This document shows, in pieces, positions 42,970-51,986 of a stretch of 64,000 nt of DNA. The position numbers and the translations under genes were made by a program. The stretch comes from Bradyrhizobium sp. cir1. GTDB lineage: Bacteria; Pseudomonadota; Alphaproteobacteria; Rhizobiales; Xanthobacteraceae. The notes beneath the pieces are model-generated. The model worked only from the letters and a program-made list of their open reading frames with translations. It did not search any database and was not told the DNA's origin. The stretch lies in assembly GCF_014198245.1 (NCBI RefSeq), contig NZ_JACIHE010000001.1, forward strand, positions 682,001 to 746,000. The letters are read 5' to 3'. How positions within the stretch are numbered: the stretch's first letter is position 1; every line of letters begins with the position of its first letter.

Positions 42970-43218
42970 ATGATGAAGCGGATTTTCCTGGCTGCGATCG
43001 TTGCCGCCTTTGCAGCGGGCTCGGCCTTCGCGGAAGACACCTGCGAGAGCAAGGCGGTCGGCAAGGACGGCAAGCCGCTGGCCGGCGCCGCCAAGACCTC
43101 GTTCCTGAAGAAGTGCAAGGCCGACGCCTGCGCGCCCAAGGCCGTCAGCGCCGATGGCAAGCCGCTCGCAGGCGCCGCCAAGAACAGTTTTATGAAGAAG
43201 TGCGAAGTCAGCGCGTAA
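42970..43218 (+). CDS. psiF: PsiF-type periplasmic protein with two repeats
   Basis: 82 residues. Signal peptide MMKRIFLAAIVAAFAAGSAF-AE, then two PsiF repeats: CESKAVGKDGKPLAGAAKTS-FLKKC and CAPKAVSADGKPLAGAAKNS-FMKKC, each framed by a Cys pair. In Escherichia coli psiF is phosphate-starvation induced; the function is unknown. GGAGACACCC precedes the start; no pho box could be recognised. Confidence 0.9.
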   Translation: MMKRIFLAAIVAAFAAGSAFAEDTCESKAVGKDGKPLAGAAKTSFLKKCKADACAPKAVSADGKPLAGAAKNSFMKKCEVSA

Positions 43219-43272
43219 GGGCGCTGCGAATTCGTGGCTTCTTTTGCGAGCAATCGCCCTCGTCGATCTCGT

Positions 43273-43297
43273 CATGGCCGGGCTAGTCCCGGCCATG
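43273..43297 (+). terminator. Hairpin downstream of psiF
   Basis: CATGGCCGGG and CCCGGCCATG around a four-base loop, followed by CTCGTTTG; about 55 bases after the psiF stop. It also belongs to a hairpin type frequent in Bradyrhizobium intergenic DNA. Confidence 0.6.
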
Positions 43298-43441
43298 CTC
43301 GTTTGACGACCCCTTCCGCACCCGCCGAACGCGCAAATCAAAATCACCGCCACTCTGGACAGAAAGCCCCGGCTGACGGATCATGGCGCGCTGAGCGAAA
43401 TGGGGCGCATCGACGAGGCTTTCCAGGAAGGGGACGTCAAG

Positions 43442-44533
43442 ATGTGGCAACTTCGAGTGCGTCATCGGATAATGGCGACAGTAAGCGTGCTGTTCGCGCT
43501 GCTCATCAGCCTTGAAGCTGCGAATGCAAGGGGCCCCGGTCTGCCCAACGTCATGGTTTTGGCAACCGGCGGCACGATCGCCGGCACCGGGGCGAGCAGC
43601 ACCACCGTGGTTGGCTACACCGCGGCCACGGTCGGCATCGACACCCTCCTGAACGCCGTTCCCGAGCTGAAAACCGTGGCCAACGTCAAGGGCGAGCAGG
43701 TTTTCCAGATCGCCAGCGAGAACATGAACAATGACTATTGGCTCAAGCTCGCCAAGCGCGTCAACGCGCTCCTCGCGCAGGACGACGTGGACGGGATCGT
43801 GATCACCCACGGCACCGATACGATCGAGGAGACCAGCTATTTCCTCAACCTCGTCGTCAAGAGCAAGAAACCCGTCGTCATCGTCGGCGCGATGCGGCCG
43901 TCGACCGCGATCAGCGCGGACGGGCCGATCAATCTCTTCAATGCGGTGATCCTCGCAGGCAGCGACGAGGCCGTCGGCAAGGGCGTTCTTGTGGCTCTCA
44001 ACGACCAGATCAACGCGGCGCGCGACGTCACCAAGAACAACACCTCGACGGCCGATACTTTTCGCACGCCGGAACTCGGCTTTCTCGGCTACATGCAGGG
44101 CAACAAGCCGTACTTCTATCGCCAATCGACCCGCCGGCACACGGCGGACTCCGAATTCGACGTGTCCAGTCTCGATACGCTGCCGCAGGTCGATATCGTC
44201 TACGGTTACGCCAACATGAACCGGGTCGCGGTCGACGCCTTTGTCGCCGCCGGGGCCAAGGGGATCGTGCATGCCGGCGTGGGTGACGGCAGCCTGGCCC
44301 GGCCCGCGGTCGAGCCGGCTCTCGATGACGCCCGCAAGAAGGGCGTCGTGATCGTCCGGAGTAGCCGTGTCGGCAACGGCATCGTCGCGCGCAATGGCGA
44401 GGCCAAGGACGACGAACATGACTTCGTCGTCTCGGATACGCTCAACCCTCAAAAGGCGCGCATCTTGCTGATGCTGGCGCTGACCAAGACGACCGATACC
44501 AAGGAAATCCAGCGGATGTTCTACACTTACTAG
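43442..44533 (+). CDS. ansB: Periplasmic type II L-asparaginase
   Basis: 363 residues. Signal peptide (IMATVSVLFALLISLEAANA), then the nucleophile Thr in VMVLATGGTIAGTGASS, the second active segment IVITHGTDTIEETSYFL (Thr-Asp), and the Lys region VVIVGAMRPSTAISADGPIN. The length and QVFQIASENMNNDYWLKLAK fit type II enzymes, which hydrolyse asparagine (and often glutamine) in the periplasm. GGAAGGGG precedes the start; ATG 43400 is an alternative without signal-peptide logic. Convergent with the MBL hydrolase. Confidence 0.92.
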   Translation: MWQLRVRHRIMATVSVLFALLISLEAANARGPGLPNVMVLATGGTIAGTGASSTTVVGYTAATVGIDTLLNAVPELKTVANVKGEQVFQIASENMNNDYWLKLAKRVNALLAQDDVDGIVITHGTDTIEETSYFLNLVVKSKKPVVIVGAMRPSTAISADGPINLFNAVILAGSDEAVGKGVLVALNDQINAARDVTKNNTSTADTFRTPELGFLGYMQGNKPYFYRQSTRRHTADSEFDVSSLDTLPQVDIVYGYANMNRVAVDAFVAAGAKGIVHAGVGDGSLARPAVEPALDDARKKGVVIVRSSRVGNGIVARNGEAKDDEHDFVVSDTLNPQKARILLMLALTKTTDTKEIQRMFYTY

Positions 44534-44570
44534 ACCATCAGAAGCCTGGATCATTCGAATCGCGCGCGCC

Positions 44571-45446
44571 CTACTCCCGCTTGAAGCGGTAATCGAACGC
44601 GTCGCCAAGCGGCTTGATCAGCCCGACCGTCGGCGCCGGAAAATGGATCGGCAGGATCAGCGTGTCGGTGTCGGCGACGGAGGCAAAGAACTTCCGTCGC
44701 GACACCGCCGATTGCCTGGCGTCCCAATCCGGTTTCGCCGACCAGTCCGGCTCGCGGCACTGGATCTGGTGATGCATGAGATCGCCGGCGACCACCGCGC
44801 GCTGGCCCTTCGAAAAGATGTTCACGCAGCAATGGCAGGGCGAATGCCCCGGCGTCGGCGTCAGCGTGACCGTATCATCCAGCGCGTAATCATCGTCCAC
44901 CAGCAGCGCCTGCCCGGCCTCGACGATCGGCAGACAATTGTCGCGGAAGACCGTGCCGGGCGGGTTGTTGCCTTTGGCGTTCTCGGACTCCCAGGCCGCG
45001 TATTCACCCTTGTGGAAGATGTATTTCGCGTTCGGGAACGTCGGCACCCAGCGGCCGTCGCGCAAGGTCGTGTTCCAGCCGGTGTGATCGATGTGCAGAT
45101 GCGTGCAGAACACGTAGTCGATCTGCTCGAAGCCGATGCCGAGCGCGAAGAGCTCGTTGCGCCAGCGCTCCTTGCCGGGAAAGTCGAACGGCGGCGGATG
45201 GCCCTTGTCCTCTCCGGTGCAGGTGTCGACCAGGATGGTGTGGCGCGGCGTGCGCACGACGAAGGTCTGGTAGGTGATCACCATCATGCCGCGCGCGGCA
45301 TCGAACACCTCCGGCTCCATCGTCGGCAGATGACGCTTGAACACGCCGTCGTCATAAGCCGGGAAAAAATCTTGCGGCCGCCGCCAAGGCCCCTCCCGCT
45401 CGATCACCGCATCGATGGTGATGTCGCCGATCCGCAGTTGCTTCAT
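44571..45446 (-). CDS. Metallo-beta-lactamase-fold hydrolase
   Basis: 291 residues. HxHxDH motif in IDYVFCTHLHIDHTGWNTTL, third His in LTPTPGHSPCHCCVNIF, bridging Asp in AVVAGDLMHHQIQC and last His in LILPIHFPAP: a complete dinuclear zinc site. The N-terminus MKQLRIGDITIDAVIEREGP and the length place it with the AHL-lactonase/AttM-like and alkylsulfatase-neighbour MBL hydrolases, so lactone hydrolysis is possible but unproven. Single gene. Confidence 0.9.
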   Translation of the reverse strand: MKQLRIGDITIDAVIEREGPWRRPQDFFPAYDDGVFKRHLPTMEPEVFDAARGMMVITYQTFVVRTPRHTILVDTCTGEDKGHPPPFDFPGKERWRNELFALGIGFEQIDYVFCTHLHIDHTGWNTTLRDGRWVPTFPNAKYIFHKGEYAAWESENAKGNNPPGTVFRDNCLPIVEAGQALLVDDDYALDDTVTLTPTPGHSPCHCCVNIFSKGQRAVVAGDLMHHQIQCREPDWSAKPDWDARQSAVSRRKFFASVADTDTLILPIHFPAPTVGLIKPLGDAFDYRFKRE

Positions 45447-45519
45447 CGCCGTTTCACTCCCATTTTTTAAGGGAGCGTAGCGGGCGCGATCGGCGCGTTC
45501 AAGGCACGTCGAACGCCCG

Positions 45520-46416
45520 TCAGGCCTGCTTCAGCAGATGCCGGGCGAATTCGGGCAGCGCGCGGAAGGCCATATGCAAATTGTCGTTGAAGGAAGCGGT
45601 CTGATAACCGTGGTGCTGCCAGGCGAGAACAAGCGCCGTGCGGCTGAAGATCGAGACGTGGCCGTTGCGCGGGCCGACATACCACCAATTGACGCCGTGC
45701 ATCTCAAAATCGGCTGGTTGCACCAGTGTGGAGAACAACACGAGCCCATCCTCCTTCGTGCTTGACGCGATGGCGGCGATACCGGCCATCGGATCGGGCA
45801 TGTGCTCCAGCGTCTCGAAGCAGGTGACGATATCGAATTTTTCCTGCGGCGGCCGCGCGAAATCGGCCACGAAGGGATCAAAGGTCTGCGCCTCCAGGAA
45901 GCCGGAGTCGCGCAACGTTGCGCTCAGCAAGCCGTCGCCGCCGCCATAGTCGAGCAAACGCAGCTCCGCCTTCCTCGCTCCGAAGAAATGTTGCACCAAC
46001 TTTGCGCTGTTGGTCGGCCGAACCTCCCTGTAGTCGGGATCGACCTCGATATAGCCGTCGTTATAGATGTCGGCCTTGAAGTTCGCCTCGCTCCAATCGT
46101 CGAATGCATCGGTGAACAGGAACCCGCAGACCTGGCAGCGGTGGTAATAGACCGGCCTCCCCAACAGCGGCAGCCGCCCGCCGCGCGCTTCATTGCAGTG
46201 TTTGGCGAAATCGACCACGCCGAACAGTGCGGCCTCCGCGGTGCAGATCTTGCACGGCAGAGGCGCCGTAGAAACCTCTTTCAGCTTGGCGATCATGCCC
46301 CGTTCCGCAAACTTTCGCCCGGAGCGGACCATCGCCCGTGAGAGTTGCGCGAGGCTTGCGCTGGCGAGTTCCCATCGCTCGCGCAACAGAGCTCGGTTGG
46401 ACTCCTGCGACAGCAT
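45520..46416 (-). CDS. SAM methyltransferase with N-terminal zinc-binding Cys pairs
   Basis: 298 residues. A Cys pair PLPCKICTAEAALF (about 54-60) and YYHRCQVCGFLFTDAFDDWS form a probable zinc site, as in C-methyltransferases acting on nucleotide sugars and in tRNA/quinone-type enzymes. SAM motif I LLDYGGGDGLLSATLRDSG, then FDIVTCFETLEHMPDPMAGI and GLVLFSTLVQP. The end (WWYVGPRNGHVSIFSRTAL) matches methyltransferase_11/23 proteins of glycan clusters, but no such cluster is here. Divergent from the phosphodiesterase gene. Confidence 0.87.
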   Translation of the reverse strand: MLSQESNRALLRERWELASASLAQLSRAMVRSGRKFAERGMIAKLKEVSTAPLPCKICTAEAALFGVVDFAKHCNEARGGRLPLLGRPVYYHRCQVCGFLFTDAFDDWSEANFKADIYNDGYIEVDPDYREVRPTNSAKLVQHFFGARKAELRLLDYGGGDGLLSATLRDSGFLEAQTFDPFVADFARPPQEKFDIVTCFETLEHMPDPMAGIAAIASSTKEDGLVLFSTLVQPADFEMHGVNWWYVGPRNGHVSIFSRTALVLAWQHHGYQTASFNDNLHMAFRALPEFARHLLKQA

Positions 46417-46540
46417 TTACGCAGCGACGCAGATGCGTCGCCTGGACGTCATACGCGCGTCGTCGGGCACGCTCGATAATCTCCGCCTCATTCCAGATCG
46501 AGCGCGCACAAATTGCGCAACAAAAGCATGGGGCACTCGC

Positions 46541-48733
46541 GTGAAGAAGCTCTTCTGTCTGATATCGTCCATATCGCTCGCCGCAGCACTGGCTGGCGCT
46601 GCGGCGCCGGCGCACGCCGATCAGGATGACAACGGCCGCGACCGCGACCATGATCGGGACCGCCACCACGGCCGCAAATCGCCGCCGGTGGTCCTCATCT
46701 CGCTCGACGGCGCAAAGCCCGATTTCATCCGGCAATTCATCGCGGAAGGCGTGCTGCCGCGCGACGGCGGCCTGGCGCGGCTGAGCCGCCATGGCGCGGT
46801 GGCGCTACAGAACATCACGGCCTCGCCCTCGCTCACCGCCGTCTCCCATATCGAGATCGCCACCGGCTCGACCGCCGTCCACAACGACATCCCCTCGAAC
46901 ACCTTCCAGGCGATCGTCGGCCCGATCACATCGAGCCTCAGCGGCTTCGCGGCGCCGATCGGCGGCTATCGCGAGAGCCCGCTCGGTCCTTCGCCGCAGC
47001 CGACCGCGGCGCCGCTGTGGGTGCAACTGCGCCAGCACGGAAAGAAGGTGGTCACCGCGACGTGGCCGGGCGGCGACGGCGCCGACATCTCGATCAACGG
47101 CGCCGTGGTGCAACCGGCCCAGCCGATCCGCGTCACCGACTACACCGTGCCGTTCGGCGCGTTCGGCGGGCTCAGCGCGCAGGGCTTTTCGCTCACGCAG
47201 ACGAACTTCGCGCCCGATCCGGCGGTGGCAGCAGCGCTGCAAGCGGCCGGCCGCTTCTCGTTCAGCCCGGTACTGACAACACCCACCCCGATCGAGACGT
47301 TCTCATGCGCATCAGCGCCGACCGCGACCTGCACCAGCGCGGCCACGCAGGACCTCAAATTCGCGATCCGGGTGGCGGCGCTCGACACCACCAACGACAA
47401 CAAGGTGAACTACGACACCCTCGTGTTCTTCGACGCCACGCGCGGCATCACGGCCGGGCCGTTCAAGCCGCCGGCGACCGGCCCGGCCTACGCGAAGCTC
47501 GGCGGCGAGAACGCGCCGTTCTTCTTCGAGGGCAACGGCGCCAGGGTGGGCGCGGCCTACTTCGTCTCGCAACTCGCGCCCGATCTGTCAGTGGTGCGCT
47601 TTGCCCGCTACGGCGCCAATTACATCCCGCGCAACACGGCCGTGCTGGCCGACGTCGACGACATCAACAACAGCATCGGGTTCTGGCGCCCGCAGGCTGA
47701 CTTCCGCATTCCGGAACGACTGAGCCAGGGCTTCACGGACTTCCCCGACATCGAGATCGAGGCGATGTACGAGGACATGGTCAAGACCTTCGTGCGTTAC
47801 CAGGCCGATATCGGCGAGCGCGCGATCAAGAACCATCCCGACGCCGATCTGGTGATGATCTATATCGAGCAGCCGGACGGCTCCGAGCATCAGTTCCTGC
47901 TCACCGATCCCCGCCAGGGCACCAACCCGAAGGACCCGAGCTCGATCGGCGCCGGCCAGGACGCCGCCAAGGTCGCCCGTTACAAATCGTACATCCGCTT
48001 CGCTTATCAGACTGCAGACAAGGCGGTGAAGCAGATCGCCGAGGCGGCGGGGCCCGACAGCAACATCATCGTCGTGTCGGACCACGGTTTTGCGCCGTTC
48101 CACACCTCGGTCAGCATGACCAACATCCTGAAGAATGCCGGCATCGACACCAGCAAGCTGGCGATCCGCACTTCGGGTCCGGCGGTCAACATCTACGTCA
48201 ACCTGCAGCAGCGCGAGTCCGGCGGCACCGTCGATCCCGCGACCTACGCGGCGCTGGTGACGCAGATTGCTGAAGCCGTGAAGAACGCGGTCGACCCAAA
48301 TCCGACATTCAACGGCTCGCTCGAGGGCGGACGGCTCTTCACCGTGGTCGAGACCCGTCCGCTCCAATGCGAGGCCGGGATCGGGCAATGCACCAGCAAG
48401 ACCATCGGCCAGGATTTCGGCGATGTGTTCGCGCTGATGGCTCCGGGCTACAATTTCGACGGCATCCAGAACCCCGGCGTGGCCCGGTTGGGCGATGGCC
48501 CGTTCAACGCGGCAACAACCACGCTGTCGATGCCCAATTTCTACGGCGCCCACGGCCACGATCCAAAACTGCCGGTGATGAGCGCGACCTTCATCGCCGC
48601 CGGCCCGCAGATCCGCAACAACACGACGATCCGCCGTATGCGCAACCTCGACGTCGCCCCGACCATCATGCAACTCCTGGGCGTCAGACCGCACCATGTC
48701 GACGGCGAGGTGCTGCGCGAGATTTTGCGGTAA
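46541..48733 (+). CDS. Exported alkaline-phosphatase-superfamily phosphodiesterase
   Basis: 730 residues from GTG. Signal peptide KKLFCLISSISLAAALAGAA, a His/Asp-rich linker (DQDDNGRDRDHDRDRHHGRK), then the catalytic domain: metal Asp in VVLISLDGAKPDFIRQFIAE, nucleophile Thr in SPSLTAVSHIEIATGS, YIEQPDGSEHQFL, IIVVSDHGFAPFHTS and GAHGHDPKLPVMSATFIAAG. These give the two-zinc site of nucleotide pyrophosphatase/phosphodiesterase (NPP) and phosphoglycerol-transferase relatives. The large insertion (about 130-330) is specific to this subgroup. Periplasmic or secreted; substrate unknown. Confidence 0.88.
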   Translation: MKKLFCLISSISLAAALAGAAAPAHADQDDNGRDRDHDRDRHHGRKSPPVVLISLDGAKPDFIRQFIAEGVLPRDGGLARLSRHGAVALQNITASPSLTAVSHIEIATGSTAVHNDIPSNTFQAIVGPITSSLSGFAAPIGGYRESPLGPSPQPTAAPLWVQLRQHGKKVVTATWPGGDGADISINGAVVQPAQPIRVTDYTVPFGAFGGLSAQGFSLTQTNFAPDPAVAAALQAAGRFSFSPVLTTPTPIETFSCASAPTATCTSAATQDLKFAIRVAALDTTNDNKVNYDTLVFFDATRGITAGPFKPPATGPAYAKLGGENAPFFFEGNGARVGAAYFVSQLAPDLSVVRFARYGANYIPRNTAVLADVDDINNSIGFWRPQADFRIPERLSQGFTDFPDIEIEAMYEDMVKTFVRYQADIGERAIKNHPDADLVMIYIEQPDGSEHQFLLTDPRQGTNPKDPSSIGAGQDAAKVARYKSYIRFAYQTADKAVKQIAEAAGPDSNIIVVSDHGFAPFHTSVSMTNILKNAGIDTSKLAIRTSGPAVNIYVNLQQRESGGTVDPATYAALVTQIAEAVKNAVDPNPTFNGSLEGGRLFTVVETRPLQCEAGIGQCTSKTIGQDFGDVFALMAPGYNFDGIQNPGVARLGDGPFNAATTTLSMPNFYGAHGHDPKLPVMSATFIAAGPQIRNNTTIRRMRNLDVAPTIMQLLGVRPHHVDGEVLREILR

Positions 48734-49262
48734 CCGATTGACGGCCGGCACGGGGTGGGCGCGATCAGCGCCCATCCCGCATCTCCATGTCCGTCCACGT
48801 CTCGTAGCCGACGCGAGCAAATCGGCGAAACACAACCGCCGGGCGGGTGACACGAATTTACGCGTTTATGTATGATTTAATTCACAGCGCCTTTCCAGTT
48901 CGGCTGTAAAATGCAGCTCCGCAACGCGGCGGCTCTCAGGCCTTCCGCCTTGCGGTCGCGTTGCTGAAACCGATGGGGGCTCTATGCAGATAGGGCTGAA
49001 AAGGCCGCCAGGATCAGGTCCCTCTACCCGCTTCCGGGAGCGAGTTGCCCAAAGGTTCGCGGACACGACAACCGTGCCTCGTCTAACATGGCGCTCACCG
49101 GAACGGAGGTTTGCTGCATATGATTTGGGGGCCGCGTCATTCAGCAAAATGTCGGCGCGCGCGCAAGCCGGCGTTGACTTTGTTTGCAGCACGCGGCGCC
49201 CGGTGCGCGCTGTCAATGGCGGCACCTTCTGCTATCCTGCCCCCGTTCTGTCAGGTAGCGGG
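48734..49262 (+). other. 529-base gene-free region before the cyclase operon
   Basis: Contains a hairpin GGGGTGGGCGC / GCGCCCATCCC (48752-48778, one mismatch) that may end the phosphodiesterase transcript, then an AT-rich patch (TTATGTATGATTTAATTCAC, about 48867-48886). The reading frame of the cyclase stays open back to ATG 48984, but that extension lacks conserved character and was not taken as coding. The promoter of the cyclase operon should lie here. Confidence 0.5.
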
Positions 49263-51062
49263 GTGGTCAAGGTGAACCATCCGGAGATCGATGTTGCAGG
49301 GGCCCCGCCAACGCGGCGCGTGCTTGCAATTCTGGCCGCCGACGTCGTCGGCTATGCTCGCCTGACCGAGGTGGCGGAGGAGGCCACGCACGTCCGCCTG
49401 CGAGCGCTTCGTTTCGGCGTCATCAACCCGTGCATCGTCTCGTTCCGCGGCAGGATCGTGAAGAACACGGGGGACGGCTTTCTCGCCTCGTTCGATTCCT
49501 CGCTCGATGCTGCGCGCTGTGCGGTCGCCTTGCAGCACGAAGTCGCGGGGGCGCAGACCCGGGAAGGATACGATCGGAAGATACAATTTCGAATAGGTCT
49601 GAACGTTGCGCAGACCATCGTAGAATCGGAGGACATCTTCGGAAAGGGCGTCAACATCGCGGCGCGACTCGAGCAGTCGGCGCCGGCTGGCGGTGTGGTG
49701 CTCTCGGATGAGATGTTCCAGCAGATCAAGGACCGGCTCGAGGTGCCTGTCCAGGACCTGGGCACCCTCCGGCTCAAGCATCTTGCACGCCCCGTTCACG
49801 CTTATTCTCTCCTGCTGCCAGAGGCCGAACGATTGCCGTCGAGCGGTGGCCGCAAGGCGAGCCGCCAGGCCAAGGTGCCCTACATCGCGGTCCTGCCGTT
49901 TCGTACGCAGGGAGCGAACCCGGAGGACGATTACTTCGGCGACGGGACGGCCGACGAGATCGTCGTGGCGCTTCAGAGCCTCCGTGGGCTGTTCGTCATT
50001 TCAAGCATGTCCACGTCTCCCTATCGGAGCGGACCGATCGACAGCCAGAGGATCGGCCAGGAACTCGGCGTCCGGTACGTCTTGAGCGGCAGCATCCGGC
50101 GCGCCGACAAGCGGCTTCGCATCGGCGTGGAATTGAAGGACGTCGAAGCGGGAATCGTGCTCTGGGCCGATCACTATGACGGCGACGTCTCCGAACTGTT
50201 CGAATTTCAGAGCCGCATTGCGACGCGCATCGTATGGAGCATCGCTCCCCAGGTCCGCGAGGCGGAGCTGAAGCGCGCGCTGCAAAAGCGCTCGGACAAT
50301 CTCAATGCTTACGAGCTGCTCATGAAGGCGATCGACTTCATGTATCGCATGAACTTCTTCGACTTCGGCCGCGCGGGCGAGCTGCTACAGGCCGCAATCG
50401 CTTCGGATCCGAGCTACGCGACGCCCTATGCCTATGCAGCGCTCTGGCACATTCACAATGTCGCGCAAGGCTGGGGCGCCGAGGGCGGCCCCGATGCGGC
50501 GGAAGCGGCGCGCCTTGCCACTGCGGCGGTCGATCGTGCGCCGGCAGACGGCTTCGCGTTGGCCGTTCTCGGACACACCAAGGCGCTGTTGTTCAAGGAC
50601 TACGACGCAGCGCTCGACCTCTTCGATAGAGCGTTGAGCGCCTCGCCCGGAAACGCTATGGCTTGGACCCTTAGCAGCGGCGTGTACGGCTACCTCGAGG
50701 AGGGCCAATCAGCGATCACGCGCGCTGAACAGGGACTGCGTCTATCGCCGGCCGATACACAGGCGTATTTTTACCTGATGTTCCTCGGCCAGGCGCATTA
50801 CATCAATGGCAATTACGATGAGGCGGTTGTGTGGGCCCGCAAGACCGCAGCGCTGAACGGACGGCTGTCCGCCAACCTGCGTATTCTGGCAGCCGCCTAT
50901 ATTGCGAAGGGCCAGGACGCGGAGGCCCGCAGCGTCACCAAGATGCTGTTGGAGATACAGCCTCGATTCACGCTTTCGGCCTATCGCGAGCGCTGCCCCT
51001 TCAAAATAGGTTTGCGGGAACGCTTCATCGAACATTTGCGACAGGCAGGCTTGCCGGATTGA
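49263..51062 (+). CDS. Class III adenylate/guanylate cyclase with TolB-like and TPR domains
   Basis: 599 residues from GTG (GTG 49272 equally possible). The cyclase domain starts almost at once: metal Asp27 in RRVLAILAADVVGYARL, second Asp71 in IVKNTGDGFLASFDSS, transition-state Asn131/Arg135 in FGKGVNIAARLEQSAPAGG, so it is predicted active. A TolB-like domain follows (about 200-335; YIAVLPFRTQGANPEDDYF, IGQELGVRYVLSGSIRR, LKDVEAGIVLWADHYDGDV), then TPRs to the end (ALSASPGNAMAWTLSSGVYG). It makes cAMP or cGMP in the cytoplasm; TPRs may bind a partner. First gene of an operon with the PAP2-like and subtilase genes, 41 and 37 bases apart. Confidence 0.88.
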   Translation: MVKVNHPEIDVAGAPPTRRVLAILAADVVGYARLTEVAEEATHVRLRALRFGVINPCIVSFRGRIVKNTGDGFLASFDSSLDAARCAVALQHEVAGAQTREGYDRKIQFRIGLNVAQTIVESEDIFGKGVNIAARLEQSAPAGGVVLSDEMFQQIKDRLEVPVQDLGTLRLKHLARPVHAYSLLLPEAERLPSSGGRKASRQAKVPYIAVLPFRTQGANPEDDYFGDGTADEIVVALQSLRGLFVISSMSTSPYRSGPIDSQRIGQELGVRYVLSGSIRRADKRLRIGVELKDVEAGIVLWADHYDGDVSELFEFQSRIATRIVWSIAPQVREAELKRALQKRSDNLNAYELLMKAIDFMYRMNFFDFGRAGELLQAAIASDPSYATPYAYAALWHIHNVAQGWGAEGGPDAAEAARLATAAVDRAPADGFALAVLGHTKALLFKDYDAALDLFDRALSASPGNAMAWTLSSGVYGYLEEGQSAITRAEQGLRLSPADTQAYFYLMFLGQAHYINGNYDEAVVWARKTAALNGRLSANLRILAAAYIAKGQDAEARSVTKMLLEIQPRFTLSAYRERCPFKIGLRERFIEHLRQAGLPD

Positions 51063-51103
51063 AACCATGCTGCATTTGCAGCGAACCACAGGAGGATCCC
51101 GCC

Positions 51104-51949
51104 ATGGGGGGCAATTGGTTCGGAGGCAACTGGTTTGGTGGCAATTGGTTCGGAGGAAACTGGACAGGCGGCACGGGCGCCGGCAGTGGAACGCCCGTGT
51201 TCGCGATGCGGGCCGATCGGCCACTTGCCGAGATCGCCATCACACGGGACTACAACGCCAAGTTCCGGGACGCCGAATGGGATCCGGATCTGCGCGCCAT
51301 CGCGATCATGCCGGAGTTTCTGGCGCAGACCATCGATGGCCAGCAATGGCAGGCGGCGGTCGCGCTGCCACCGCCCACCTACCCCGTCACTGCGAAGATG
51401 ATCGACGAGGTCCTGGTGCTGGCAGTGGCGGAGCGACCGGAAGCGCTTGGCGAAATCGTGGAGGAGAACCAGAATTTTCAGCTGCGCTGGCTGCAGCTTC
51501 TCAACATCACCGCCACGTCCCACCCGCACACGTTCCTGCTGATGAAGATCATGGCCCGGGTCGGCGAGTTTGCGATGGTCGAGCTCAAGCTCCAATATTC
51601 GAACCCGCCTGGCGCCACCGCCCCACCCTATTGGTACCAGCCGCGACCAAGCCAGGTCTGCCCGACGCTGTATCCGCCGGTCCAGGTCCCGGGGCATCCG
51701 GCCTATCCGGCCGGACACGCGCTCATTGGCACGCTCACCTCCGAATGCCTGGCCGACCTGCTGCCTCAATACAAGGAGCCGTTGCGCGCGCTGGCCGCGC
51801 GGGTCGGGATGAACCGGGTGATCGCGGGATTGCACTATCGCGAGGACATCGACGCGGGCGCGAGGGCCGCGATCGTCATAAGGCGCTTTCTGATAGATTG
51901 CCCGTTCTACGCGGCCACGTTCGCACTCGCGCAGAAAGAATGGCAGTGA
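51104..51949 (+). CDS. PAP2/vanadium-haloperoxidase-like protein with NWFGG repeats
   Basis: 281 residues, start at AGGAGGATCCCGCC-ATG. The N-terminus is four GGNW(F/T) units (GGNWFGGNWFGGNWFGGNW). The C-terminal half has the acid-phosphatase/haloperoxidase motifs: RPSQVCPTLYPP, VPGHPAYPAGHALIGTL (usually P-S-G-H; here Ala replaces Ser) and MNRVIAGLHYREDIDAG (R, G, H and D of the third motif kept). No signal peptide or membrane helix, so a soluble enzyme acting on phosphates or using vanadate is expected, if active. Middle gene of the cyclase operon. Confidence 0.8.
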   Translation: MGGNWFGGNWFGGNWFGGNWTGGTGAGSGTPVFAMRADRPLAEIAITRDYNAKFRDAEWDPDLRAIAIMPEFLAQTIDGQQWQAAVALPPPTYPVTAKMIDEVLVLAVAERPEALGEIVEENQNFQLRWLQLLNITATSHPHTFLLMKIMARVGEFAMVELKLQYSNPPGATAPPYWYQPRPSQVCPTLYPPVQVPGHPAYPAGHALIGTLTSECLADLLPQYKEPLRALAARVGMNRVIAGLHYREDIDAGARAAIVIRRFLIDCPFYAATFALAQKEWQ

Positions 51950-51986
51950 GAGCGCGCGCAACCTGACCACGGCAGCGGAGGCAACC

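Noticed and set aside
47588..48853. 421-codon frame antisense to the phosphodiesterase gene
   Set aside because: Composition (Asp/His/Val/Gly/Arg) is typical of the mirror of a GC-rich gene; the phosphodiesterase motifs on the other strand are clear.
48984..49262. N-terminal extension of the cyclase from ATG 48984
   Set aside because: The 93 extra residues are Arg-rich and unlike any cyclase N-terminus; the catalytic domain normally starts within about 20-25 residues of the initiator, as it does from GTG 49263.
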